Shown here: one piece after another, positions 40,720 through 52,121 of the stretch | How the letters are laid out: each line of letters starts with the position of its first letter | Numbering within the stretch: the stretch's first letter is position 1 | Origin: Russula earlei | Taxonomy: Eukaryota > Basidiomycota > Agaricomycetes > Russulales > Russulaceae | Assembly: GCA_025769875.1 (NCBI GenBank) | Contig: JAGFNK010000007.1 | Span: 248,001 to 312,000, forward strand | DNA: 64,000 bases | Reading direction: 5' to 3' | Notes under the pieces: model-generated | What the model saw: only the letters and a program-made list of their open reading frames with translations | Databases searched by the model: none | Told to the model about the DNA's origin: nothing | Translations under genes and position numbers: made by a program

Positions 40720-40731
40720 GGTTATGGGCCC
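40720..40731 (+). promoter_or_regulatory. Copia-1 primer-binding site: tRNA-iMet anticodon region
   Basis: GGTTATGGGCCC directly after the 5' LTR is complementary to GGGCCCATAACC, the anticodon stem-loop sequence of eukaryotic initiator tRNA-Met. Drosophila copia uses an internal half-tRNA(iMet) in this way. Confidence 0.8.
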
Positions 40732-41173
40732 TGACCGTATCTAAAGTCCAAAGTCGAAGATTCACACACAAGCTTATCATTTTTCCCTCTTCACAAGCCT
40801 CTGTTATCAGACGACACCCTACTCCCTCGGTCCCTGGAGCCGAAGGATTGACGCGCGCGTTATCTATCACGCGTCAGGGGTACTGATTTGATCTTCAATA
40901 ATCCGGCAACAACTGCTCTGTTAGCCCGGGTTGGCAATTCGCAATTACCTAAAGTTCACTCACGGCACCCTCGCCTAATGTTTACGTTCCCTCCTCGATC
41001 TCGATCACTCGCTTGGTCATCTCGCTTACTGGCCATTACCCCACATCCTGAATAATTATCGCGCGTCGCATTACAGTTACAGATGATAGCCCCTCCAGCA
41101 ATACTTCTTAGGATGCTGAGGGAGAACACTTTTAGACGCACGCGCTCTTGAAATATACATTCAGAAGGTCACA

Positions 41174-44100
41174 TTGGCAGTAACAAAAATGACATCAAAT
41201 TGTATACTTGCAAGCTCAAGTGGGAGGAACTCAAACGCGCATACGGCGGCGTCAGATCAATGTCAAGCGTTCTACACATGGGCATCCCTTACATGCACAT
41301 TCCTAGACGTTAGACGACACACATCAGACGTTCCCGCGATTGCAACAAACGATGCATGGATCACTCTCCAATATAACCATTTATTCATATCGAATCTCCA
41401 TTTCACCTCCTTATCTATCTAAACGTTACCCGACGCTTACTCGGCTGTCGCGTCGACAAATTCTAGCCTCCGGCGCTCCGATGGACCTTTCCACACATGA
41501 TCTAGTACGGATCAGTAATGAAGATGGTCGTCGGGCCGGCCTCTCCGCCTCACAAAATACAGTCATTCCGGTAAAGACACACAACACTACGTCCGAAATA
41601 CAATGCTGCTATTGCAATCAACTTGGGCACGCAGTCTGGACTACTGGAAGGAGAAGGCAACAAATACAAAAGTGACAGGCACTGACAGGAACGTCAGCGC
41701 GTACATAGTGGGCAATACTGCTCCTATCACTGAGGTATCGGACTGTCCGATGAATATGAGATTCTGGGTTTCCCTTTACGCGGCGGCTAGATCTTGATCG
41801 ACTACGGAGCTCCTCATCATATTAGTCCAGTTCCGGACCCCCGACTTCATTATTTGCGCTCCGGCCTCCAGATCTATTACTCTGGGAGGTTACACAGTCA
41901 TCAGACAGATTGGGACTGGATCTGCGTCCGTCCTGCCGGCCGGAAGGCCTTGGAGATATCCTTATTAACCCTCATAGACATTCTACATGTACCGAAGGCC
42001 GATGCATGCGACTACACAGTGCGCGCGCTACTTCGGAATGGGGGATGCATCACTTACACTCAAGAGGGGTGTTCAAACTTACACATCAAAGATCAGAAGA
42101 TCGCGCACAGCTGGCTGGAGAACAATCTATTGTGTATTAACTTCATAACTCCAGCTCTACACGCGCAAAGAAGTGTCCTATCATTTCACATCCAGCATCA
42201 GCGCATGGGACATATGTTTCCACCGCGCGTTAATCTATCACAGTGATTCCGATACTCGGATCTCGCTTGGCTTTACGGATCGCGATCAGTTATCTTGTCC
42301 GGGGTATGCACTCGGCTAGCAAGCTCGGCTAGCGAACGCGTCTTCTTTTTTTGGTTGCCCCTTAGCGATTGGATCCTCGGCTACAGATTATCTACAGCAC
42401 CTTAGCTGATCTGCTGCACGCGAGATCAATTCGAGGCGCTAGCTATTGAGGCAACGCGCGCTCACATACTTATCAGTTCATGGAGGGATCAAACATAGAT
42501 TAACAATGCTAGATTCACCACAGGAGAATGGAGTGCCGGATAGATGGAATCGGACCCTTGAAGACAACACGCGCTCAAAGTTGCACGGCGCTGGTCTTAG
42601 CCTCGGGTTCTGGAGCATAATACTAACGCTGCCATCCATACTAATGATCGGACTCCATCACGCATTCTCTGTGCACACACACTTCATACACTGTGAACGG
42701 ACGGACAGACTCCGGTCGTCTCACAATTCCGCCTTCTTTAGATGTAGGGCGTATGTCTACACGCCTGACCATCGTAATCTTATCGCGCGACAAGCGCATA
42801 CTGCATAGCCAGGGGACATGTTACAGACACTGCTCCGCCTGCACAACTCTTGGTCCCTACAGGACCGGTGACATTCTCTGCCTTACTTTCACATAAACCG
42901 GATCGTCGGCACTTCGTTCCGCACCTCCGGAAACCCCATTAGATTCCCTCACACCACACTCACTCGACCTTACCCCACCTATACAGCCAGTTCCACACAC
43001 TCCGCCATACCGTTTATGCCATCATCACTTAGCATTATTGGGACAATTCATTGGTCCACCGCGTCTGCTCTCAGTTACACATCTTGGGTCTTATTCGCGT
43101 CCGCGTTCCGAATGTTTCGGAGGGACTGCATACACAGATCCGAGAGGGCGCTTATCACATACGGCTCGGCTACGCGGAAGCAATCACTAGGCTACATATC
43201 GGGAAGGCACTTTATCGGATTCTGCCGATGAGTGGCAAGTCGTGTGTCAAATATGTGATCGACGCGCTTGCGAAAATTGGTACCTGGGATCAATTGATCT
43301 TATAGATCTTATCGGAATGGGTGTGCAGCACGCAAATCTTGGAGATTTCACGCGCGTTTCAGTTGCACAGGGGTTCACCCAATTTACAAGGCATTGACAT
43401 TGATGAAACCTTCTCACCAGTAGCCAGGTCCGAGTCTTAGCGACTCTTGTTCAGCGTTGGCCGCGCGAACACATTGGGAAATCAACGGACGTCTTGTCGG
43501 CGTTCCTCTTTGGCTCACTGGGTGACAAGATTTAGTTTTATTGGAGCAACCGCAAGGCTTCATCACACCGGACGGACAAGAAAGCTTTTCTTTGGTCTTA
43601 CACAGGCCTATCGTACATGGGACTTACGTTCTCATGGAGTCCTTAGTGACTCGCGTTTACATGCACGCATTCTCATGCGGGCATCGACTTAGCACGCACG
43701 CATTCCCATGCGGGCACTTATCTCGGCTTCGCGCTCACGCATTCTCATGCGGACATATGTCATCGCCAAGACGCGGGGGGATCCATTGCCATTTCCTTAT
43801 CAGTTCACATCCTCTCTGCCGATGACATCATTATCTTAGGCGACCCTTGCGGTCTCGACGCTCACATCTACGGGCAGCGCTCACATCTACGGGCAGCGCT
43901 CACATCTACGGGCACATATACATCCTTGTCTATATGCTACGAGTTGACAGATCTAGGCGAGATCGCGTCATATCTCGGGATCCGCGTTACACGCGATCGC
44001 TCGGCTAACACAGACATCGATCAATCAAGGTACATCTCGGATCGCTTCGGGATGGCGGTTCCACTCCGCTCCACTCCTGTAATCTCGGAGGTCTCACCTC

Positions 44101-44535
44101 GGGATGGCGGACTTCCGTTCCGCTTCCGCATTCCGCTCCGTTCCGACGCGGAAGTTCAGTTGATCAAGCACTCTGGAGACGCAACGCCTATGGCGATTAG
44201 GCAATATATTAATGTTTTAATGGCAGCCTCCCCTATGTGCAGATCTGAACACTTCACTGGACACTTTCCTGGCAGTCTCTCGACTGTGCGTTTACACGCG
44301 TTCACACGCGTCCACACTTTCCTTTGTAGTCTCTCGCCTGCATACACATTTCCTTTTGGAGTCTTTCGACTCGCAGTCTCTGGACTCACCCGCTTTTCAT
44401 TCATTTGCAGTCCTATCTTATCAGGATGTCTACGCACTGATGGTCCACTTCGCTGCACGCCCACACGCGACCCAGTCTTTTGTGTCACTGGATCAGATCT
44501 TATCTCGCATCGACCGACTGTATCAATCACGGGGG
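41174..44535 (+). pseudogene. Copia-1 gag-pol remnants with family-wide frame breaks
   Basis: Recognisable blocks in shifting frames: zinc knuckle CCYCNQLGH (~41605); protease DYGAPHHI (normally DSG.) at 41797; gag-pre-integrase HQRMGH (~42195); integrase HGGIKHRLTMLDSPQENG and WNRTLEDN (~42470-42560); RT ...SADDIIILG (catalytic x-x-DD, ~43820); and DLGEIASYLGIRVTRDRSA before the RNase H region (~43945). The same breaks recur in Copia-2 and Copia-3. Confidence 0.8.
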
Positions 44536-45034
44536 GATGTTGAGATTACCACTGCTTTGGGCAGTCTGATGTAATCACAGCCCAGTCGCGTTAACACGTC
44601 GGCTCCCACGGACCGGGCGCTCTCGGCTCACGTGCGTCGCTCACGCGTCGGATCGGCCCGGACCGGCTCAGCTCAGATGCTGCAGCCTGCGTATGTTGCA
44701 ATGATAAGTTAATTGATGACAATCGGTAGCTACTAACAACTGATCCTTTATGATACAAGTTGGTAGTTATGATTACTTTGCTTAGAGACTGCTTTCGCGT
44801 ATTTAAGAGGCACTCAATTAGCTAGATCGCTTCAGTCTTGTCTTACACAATACTGAAGTGAGTACTTACTGTTTCCTATCTTATCTCTCGCATCTAATCA
44901 CGCGTTGTAGATATCTTTTGATAGGTATTACTGAATTATAGTCTTGTCTTACACAATACTGAAATATCTTTTGATAGATCTTAAGGATCTTATTGCTCTT
45001 ATCATAACCTGCGCCCATCTGCTTCAACAGAAAA

Positions 45035-45757
45035 TACTGAGTCAAATCCGTGGACAGCAAGGTGTAACTGCAAAACAGAGTATTGCACGTGCAACTTTCG
45101 ACCAGACACACCTCCTACTCCTGACGGAATTACCTTGTGGACACCAGGCGATTACCACCTCCCCATTCGATAAATCTGGCTCCTCGACACAGGAGACGCG
45201 CGTCATCCCAACAACCCCCTGAGAGAGAAACAGTTCCCAACGCAAGAGGATTTCTTGTTGAAAGACCATTACCTCCTACCCCTCCTGACGCCTACTTACC
45301 CTTGTTTACCAATCGTATTCCTACCCCTATTGTACCTACCCAACCCTTCACATCACCCCTTGTTGAATCCCCTGATAGTGCCGATCTAAGGAGTACTGAT
45401 TTACACTGTTATCTACCAGAACAATCCTTCTTAGCATTAAACCTACCTACACGTTCAAGGAGAGAGTTAATTGAATTCAAGAATTATTGTACCCAAGCTT
45501 GGCATCAACGACTGACACACTTTATAGTTTACAAGCACCCCACCAAGGAAATAAGTGACTTTGCCATCTCTCCAGCAGAATTTGAAGGATATCTGTGGAA
45601 AACCCGAGTAGTTCTAACACAAAGCAGCATTACTGAAGAATACTCCCGAATCCAATTAAGAAAACATCAAGGAAGACCTGATACCATTCGACTAAAGCCA
45701 GCCTACACCATTGCATATCCTTGGAACAACGGCCATTGGACTATAACAGTCGTCTAG
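45035..45757 (+). pseudogene. Gypsy-B ORF-2 tail and ORF-3 (methionine-free)
   Basis: ORF-2 resumes with the Cys-rich patch and stops near 45173. ORF-3 (206 codons from a GTG at 45137) overlaps it in the -1 frame and is almost identical in sequence to the Gypsy-A copy. Its stop is followed 4 nt later by the gag ATG at 45762. No sense-strand ATG occurs in this stretch. Confidence 0.6.
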
Positions 45758-45761
45758 ATCT

Positions 45762-46222
45762 ATGAGCACTAGGAGAGACATCACTGACGAAGAAGAAAAT
45801 CTAATCCCACTCCTATTTGAAAACCTCAGTTATGACACCCAAGATCACTGTTACCGAGGAAAATTTGCAGGCACACCTATTATCAACCACGGAAATCTTT
45901 CTGACACTTGGTTATACGAAGACGATAACGACGAGGTTACCACTGAACAACTTAAAGCGGCAGCCCCAGGAGCAGAAAACGTTCAAGACTTCAACCCCTA
46001 TAACTATTCAGGCCTCTTCCTAGACAGACCAGTCAAGTGGAGTCGCTCTAGAAGACATTGGGTTTACTATAACAATCGAGAAGTCGATTTCTCAGCCAGA
46101 ACACCTCAAGAAGTTACCGCTATCCTAGGAACTGCTCAGAGCACTCGAAGCACCACTCCAGGACCTTCTACTCAGCGTAATACCCAACAACCTACTCCTC
46201 ATACAACTAGCAACGTACCACA
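45762..46222 (+). pseudogene. gag: Gypsy-B Gag, N-terminal half, cut by Copia-2
   Basis: ATG at 45762, then STRRDITDEEENL and an unbroken frame through LFLDRPVKWSRSRRHWVYYN to the Copia-2 target. This shows the ancestral Gag N-terminus that Gypsy-A has lost by a 1-bp insertion. Confidence 0.85.
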
Positions 46223-49200
46223 TGTTGAAGCAGATGGGCGCAGGTTATGATAAGAGCGATAAGATCCTTAAGATCTATCAAAAGATATTTCAGTATTGTG
46301 TAAGACAAGACTATAATTCAGTAATACCTATCAAAAGATATCTACAACGCGTGATTAGATGCGAGAGATAAGATAGGAAACAGTAAGTACTCACTTCAGT
46401 ATTGTGTAAGACAAGACTGAAGCGATCTAGCTAATTGAGTGCCTCTTAAATACGCGAAAGCGTCTCTAAGCAAAGTAATCATAACTACCAACTTGTATCA
46501 TAAAGGATCAGTTGTTAGTAGCTACCGATTGTCATCAATTAACTTATCATTGCAACATACGCAGGCTGCAGCATCTGAGCTGAGCCGGTCCGGGCCGATC
46601 CGACGCGTGAGCGACGCGCGTGAGCCGAGAGCGCCCGGTCCGTGGGAGCCGACGTGTTAACGCGACTGGGCTGTGATTACATCAGACTGCCCAAAGCAGT
46701 GGTAATCTCAACATCCCCCCGTGATTGATACAGTCGGTCGATGCGAGATAAGATCTGATCCAGTGACACAAAAGACTGGGTCGCGTGTGGGCGTGCAGCG
46801 AAGTGGACCATCAGTGCGTAGACGTCCTGATAAGATAGGACTGCAAATGAATGAAAAGCGGGTGAGTCCAGAGACTGCGAGTCGAAAGACTCCAAAAGGA
46901 AATGTGTATGCAGGCGAGAGACTACAAAGGAAAGTGTGGACGCAGTCGAGAGACTGCCAGGAAAGTGTCCAGTGAAGTGTTCAGATCTGCACATAGGGGA
47001 GGCTGCCGTTAAAACATTAATATATTGCCTAATCGCCATAGGCGTTGCGTCTCCGGAGTGCTTGATCAACTGGACTTCCGCGTCGGAACGGAGCGGAATG
47101 CGGAAGCGGAACGGAAGTCCGCCATCCCGAGGTAAGACCTCCGAAGATTACAGGAGTGGAGCGGAGTTGTGGAATCCGCCATCCCGAAGAGATCCGAGAT
47201 GTACCTTGAATGATCAATGTCTGTGTTAGCCGGGCGATCGCGTGTAACGCAGATCCCGAGATATGACGCGATCTCGCCTAGATCTGTCAACTCGTAGCAT
47301 ATAGACAAGGATGTATATGTGCCCGTAGATGTGAGCGCTGCCCGTAGATGTGAGCGTCGAGACCATGAGGGTCGCCTAAGATAATGATGTCATCGGCAGA
47401 GAGGATGTGAACTGATAAGGAAAATGGCAATGGATCCCCCCGCGTCTTGGCGATGACATATGTCCGCATGAGAATGCGTGAGCGCGAAGCCGAGATAAGT
47501 GCCCGCATGGGAATGCGTGCATGTGAAACCGATGCCCGCATGAGAATGCATGCGCATGAACGTGAAGCCCGCATGAGAATGCGTGCGTATGACTTGTGAA
47601 GCCCGCATGAGAATGCGTGCGTGCTAAGTCGATGCCCGCATGAGAATGCGTGCATGTAAACGCGAAGCCCTAAGGACTCCATGAGAACGTAAGTCCCATG
47701 TACGATAGGCCTGTGTAAGACCAAAGAAGAGCTTTCTTGTCCGTCCGGTGTGATGAAGCCTTGCGGTTGCTCCAATAAAACTAAATCTTGTCACCCAGTG
47801 AGCCAAATAGGAACGTCGACAAGACGTCCGTTGATTTCCCAATGTGTTCGCGCGGCCAACGCTGAACAAGAGTCGCTAAGACTCGGACCTGGCTACTGGT
47901 GAGAAGGTTTCATCAATGTCAATGCCTTGTAAATTGGGTGAACCCCTGTGCAACTTGAAACGCGCGCGAAATCTCCAAGATTTGCGTGCTGCACACCCAT
48001 TCCGATAAGATCTATAAGATCAATTGATCCCAGGTACCAATTTTCGCAAGCGCGTCGATCACATATTTGACACGCGACTTGCCACTCATCGGCAGAATCC
48101 GATAAAGTGCCTTCCCGATATGTAGCCTAGTGATCGCTTCCGCGTAGCCGAGCCGTATGTGATAAGCGCCCTCTCGGATCTGTGTATCAGTCCCTCCGAG
48201 ACATTCGGAACGCGGACGCGAATAAGACCCAAGATGTGTAACTGAGAGCGGATGCGGTGGACCAATGAATTGTCCCAAAATGCTAAGTGATGATGGCGTA
48301 AACGGTATGGCGGAGTGTGTGGAACTGGCTGTATAGGTGGGGTAAGGTCGAGTGAGTGTGGTGTGAGGGAATCTAATGGGGTTTCCGGAGGCGCGGAACG
48401 AAGTGCCGACGATCCGGTTCATGTGAAAGTAAGGCAGAGAATGTCACTGGTCCTGTAGGGACCAAGAGTTGTGCAGGCGGAGCAGTGTCTGTAACATGTC
48501 CCCTGGCTATGCAGTATGCGCTTGTCGCGCGATAAGATTACGATGGTCAGGCGTGTAGACATACGCCCTACATCTAAAGAAGGCGGAATTGTGAGACGAC
48601 TGGAGTCAGTCCGTCCGTTCACAGTGTATGAAGTGTGTGTGCACAGAGAATGCGTGATGGAGTCCGATCAGTAGTATGGACGGCAGCGTTAGTACTAAGC
48701 TCCAGAACCCGAGGCTAAGACCAGCGCCGTGCAACTTTGAGCGCGTGTTGTCTTCAAGGGTCCGATTCCATCTATCCGGCACTCCATTCTCCTGTGGTGA
48801 ATCTAGCATTGTTAATCTATGTTTGATCCCTCCATGAACTGATAAGTATGTGAGCGCGCGTTGCCTCAATAGCTAGCGCCTCGAATTGATCTCGCGTGCA
48901 GCAGATCGGCTAAGGTGCTGTAGATAATCTGTAGCCGAGGATCCAATCGCTAAGGGGAAGCCCAGAAAAGAAGCGTTCGGTTGCCGAGTCTATACTCCGG
49001 ACAGGATAACTGATCGCGATCCGTAAAGCCAAGCGAGATCCGAGTACCGGAATCACTGTGATAGATTAACGCGCGGTGGAAACATATGTCCCATGCGCTG
49101 ATGCTGGATGTGGAATGATAGGACACTTCTTTGCGCGTGTAGAGCTGGAGTTATAAAGTTAATACACAATAGATTGTTCTCCAGCCAGCTGTGCGCGATC

Positions 49201-51068
49201 TTCCGATCTTTGATGTGTAAATTTGAACACCCCTCTTGAGTGTAAGTGATGCATCCCCCGTTCCGAAGTAGCGCGCGCACTGTGTAGTCGCATGCATCGG
49301 CCTTCGGTACATGTAAAATGTCTATGAGGGTTAATAAGGATATCTCCAAGGCCTTCCGGCCGGCAGGACGGATATCAATCCAGTCCAGATCTGTCTGATG
49401 ACTGCAAGACCTCCCAGAGTAACGCATGGAGGCCGGAGCGCAAATAATGAAGTCGGGGGTCCGGAACAGACTAATATGATGAGGAGCTCCGTAGTCGATC
49501 AAGATCTAGCCGCCGCGTAAAGGGAAACCCAGAATCTCATATTCATCGGACATCCGATACCTCGGTGATAGGAGCAGTATTGCCCACTATGTACGCGCTG
49601 ACGTTCCTGTCAGTGCCTGTCACTTTTGTATTCGTTGCCTTCTCCTTCCGGTAGTCCAGACTGCGTGCCCAAGTTGATTGCAATAGCAGCATTGTATTTC
49701 GGACGTAGTGTTGTGTGTCTTTACCGGAATGACTGTATTTTGTGAGGCGGAGAGGCCGGCCCGACAACCATCTTCATTACTGATCCGTACTGGATCGTGT
49801 GTGGAAAGGTCCATCGGAGTGCCGGAGGCTAGAATTTGTCGACGCGACAGCCGAGTAAGCGTCGGGTAATGTTTAGATAGATAAGGAGGTGAAATGGAGA
49901 TTCGATATGAATAAATGGTTATATTGGAGAGTGATCCATGCATCGTTTGTTGCAATCGCGGGAACGTCTGATGTGTGTCGTCTAACGTCTAGGAATGTGC
50001 GTGTAAGGGATGCCCATGTGTAGAACGCTTGACATTGATCTGACGCCGCCGTATGCGCGTTTGAGTTCCTCCCACTTGAGCTTGCAAGTATACAATTTGA
50101 TGTCATTTTTGTTACTGCCAATGTGACCTTCTGAATGTATATTTCAAGAGCGCGTGCATCTAAAAGTGTTCTCCCTCAGCGTCCTAAGAAGTATTGCTGG
50201 AGGGGCTATCATCTGTAACTGTAATGCGACACGCGATAATTATTCAGGAGGTGGGGTAATGGCCAGTAAGCGAGATGACCAAGTGAGTGATCGAGATCGA
50301 GGAGGGAACGTAAACATTAGGCGAGGGTGCCGTGAGTGAACTTTAGGTAATTGCGAATTGCCAACCCGGGCTAACGGAGCAGTTGTTGCCGGATTATTGA
50401 AGATCAAATCAGTACCCCTGACGCGTGATAGATAACGCGCGCGTCAATCCTTCGGCTCCAGGGACCGAGGGAGTAGGGTGTCGTCTGATAACAGAGGCTT
50501 GTGAAGAGGGAAAAAATGGTAAGCTTGTGTGTGAATCTTCGACTTTGGAATTTAGACACGGTCAGGGCCCATAACCTGTTGAAGCAGATGGGCGCAGGTT
50601 ATGATAAGAGCGATAAGATCCTTAAGATCTATCAAAAGATATTTCAGTATTGTGTAAGACAAGACTATAATTCAGTAATACCTATCAAAAGATATCTACA
50701 ACTGCGTGATTAGATGCGAGAGATAAGATAGGAAACAGTAAGTACTCACTTCAGTATTGTGTAAGACAAGACTGAAGCGATCTAGCTAATTGAGTGCCTC
50801 TTAAATACGCGAAAGCGTCTCTAAGCAAAGTAATCATAACTACCAACTTGTATCATAAAGGATCAGTTGTTAGTAGCTACCGATTGTCATCAATTAACTT
50901 ATCATTGCAACATACGCAGGCTGCAGCATCTGAGCTGAGCCGGTCCAGGCCGATCCGACGCGTGAGCGACGCGCGTGAGCCGAGAGCGCCCGGTCCGTGG
51001 GAGCCGACGTGTTAACGCGACTGGGCTGTGATTACATCAGACTGCCCAAAGCAGTGGTAATCTCAACA
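46223..51068 (-). mobile_element. Copia-2: 4.85-kb Ty1/Copia element, TSD CCACA
   Basis: LTRs 46223-46713 (3') and 50577-51068 (5'), with CCACA at 46218-46222 and 51069-51073. The empty site is intact in Gypsy-A (ACGTACCACAAGCAGTCC on its sense strand). Primer site GGGCCCATAACC (window strand) at 50565-50576; polypurine complement TCCCCCC at 46714-46720. Internal frames carry the same breaks as Copia-1. The HGGIKHRLTMLDSPQENG integrase block lies near 48810, RT SADDIIILG near 47388 and the protease block near 49500. Opposite orientation to Copia-1. Confidence 0.95.
47330..47675 (-). repeat. Expanded minisatellite in Copia-2 RT region
   Basis: About six units carrying GCCCGCATGAGAATGCGTGC, at ~30-40 bp spacing between 47460 and 47670. 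Copia-1 has only three or four at 43665-43760. GCATTCTCATGC in each unit can form a small hairpin (GCAT/ATGC). A second 20-bp repeat, CATCTACGGGCAGCGCT, is present three times in Copia-1 (43861-43915) and twice in Copia-2 (~47320-47355). Confidence 0.8.
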
Positions 51069-52121
51069 CCACAAGCAGTCCCTCGAACGCTCACTCCAAC
51101 TAGAATCCAACTACAAGGTTCAGCCCCACCTATTGTTACAGCTACAACAACTCAGAATCCCACCATGTCAAGCAATCCGCGCCTCGTTGGAACAGCACCA
51201 GAACCCTTTGACGGAAAAGCTGATAACGCAGAAGCCTTTTGGGCAGCTTTGGCCAATTATTATTACATCAATGGCGACTCCTTTACAGATGAAAGCAAGA
51301 AAGTTGCCGCTGCACTAACCCACTTTAAAGTAGGAACACCCGCTGGAGCATGGGCTAGAGAACAAACCACCAAGGCTATGGCTCGTACCGTAGCAGACTA
51401 TGGGTCATGGGACGACTTCAAGAAAGCCTTTGCCGATCATTTTATTCCTGCAGAAGCAGAATTGGCCTCCGCTAATACCATGCACACCTATTATCAAGGA
51501 AGACTACCGTTTAATGAATGGTATCAGAAATGGTCGCACCACGCATCACGAGCTACCACCGATGAAAGAACAAAGATGTACGCATTTAGGAAGAACATCA
51601 ACCCGGCCTTACATCAGAAAATACTGGGAATCACACCAACACCAACTACGCTTGCAGCCCTTGTCAAAGCAGCAAGAGAGTTCGACAACCTTTTCCACCT
51701 ATACAACTCCACTGCTTTTCGAGGAGGACACTCTGTGCGTGCCCGAGGATTGAACACTCAAGGATCAGATAATCCATTGGAAATTAACTTGTACCAAGGA
51801 GAGCCCAATGAATGACCCTGGGAATCCAGAAGTGAAAGGAAACCCCTCACAGATGCAGAGAAAGAATTTCGACGCAAGAACAATCTCTGTTATTATTGTG
51901 GAAAGAAGAATCATATGGCAAATCAATGTAGAGCAAAGAAAGCAGCTCAAGGACGCCAACGACAAGGATCTCGCCCCCAAACAGTCAGAGCCACAACCAT
52001 CCAAGATGAAAACATCGAACCTGCGCAAGAAGAACCCATTCCTGTTGCTTCACTAACGACTTGGAGAGAAACACTCGCAGACTCGATCCTCCGCCCACAA
52101 TCTGCTCCTATGGATTTTTAA
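51069..52121 (+). pseudogene. gag: Gypsy-B Gag, C-terminal half, with CpG-derived stop
   Basis: Capsid region as in Gypsy-A (PEPFDGKADNAEAFWAALAN). Then TGA at 51813-51815, where Gypsy-A has CGA (Arg), a CpG transition. The zinc knuckle CYYCGKKNHMANQC region follows (51890-51935) and the frame ends at the same GAT-TTT-TAA as Gypsy-A. Confidence 0.9.

Larger units (their letters stand above)
40229..45029 (+). mobile_element. Copia-1: 4.8-kb Ty1/Copia element, TSD GAAAA
   Basis: LTRs 40229-40719 and 44538-45029 differ at about three positions (one an inserted T). GAAAA lies at 40224-40228 and 45030-45034. The uninterrupted site is visible in Gypsy-A (CACAGAAGATACTGAG on its sense strand). Half-tRNA primer site at 40720; polypurine tract GGGGGGA at 44531-44537. 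Internal coding sequence is broken in many places despite the near-identical LTRs. Confidence 0.95.

Noticed and set aside
47460..47670. Regular short repeats resembling a CRISPR array
   Set aside because: Units lie inside a Copia RT region of a eukaryotic element, spacers are not uniform, and the repeat also occurs at lower copy number in Copia-1. It is a minisatellite.
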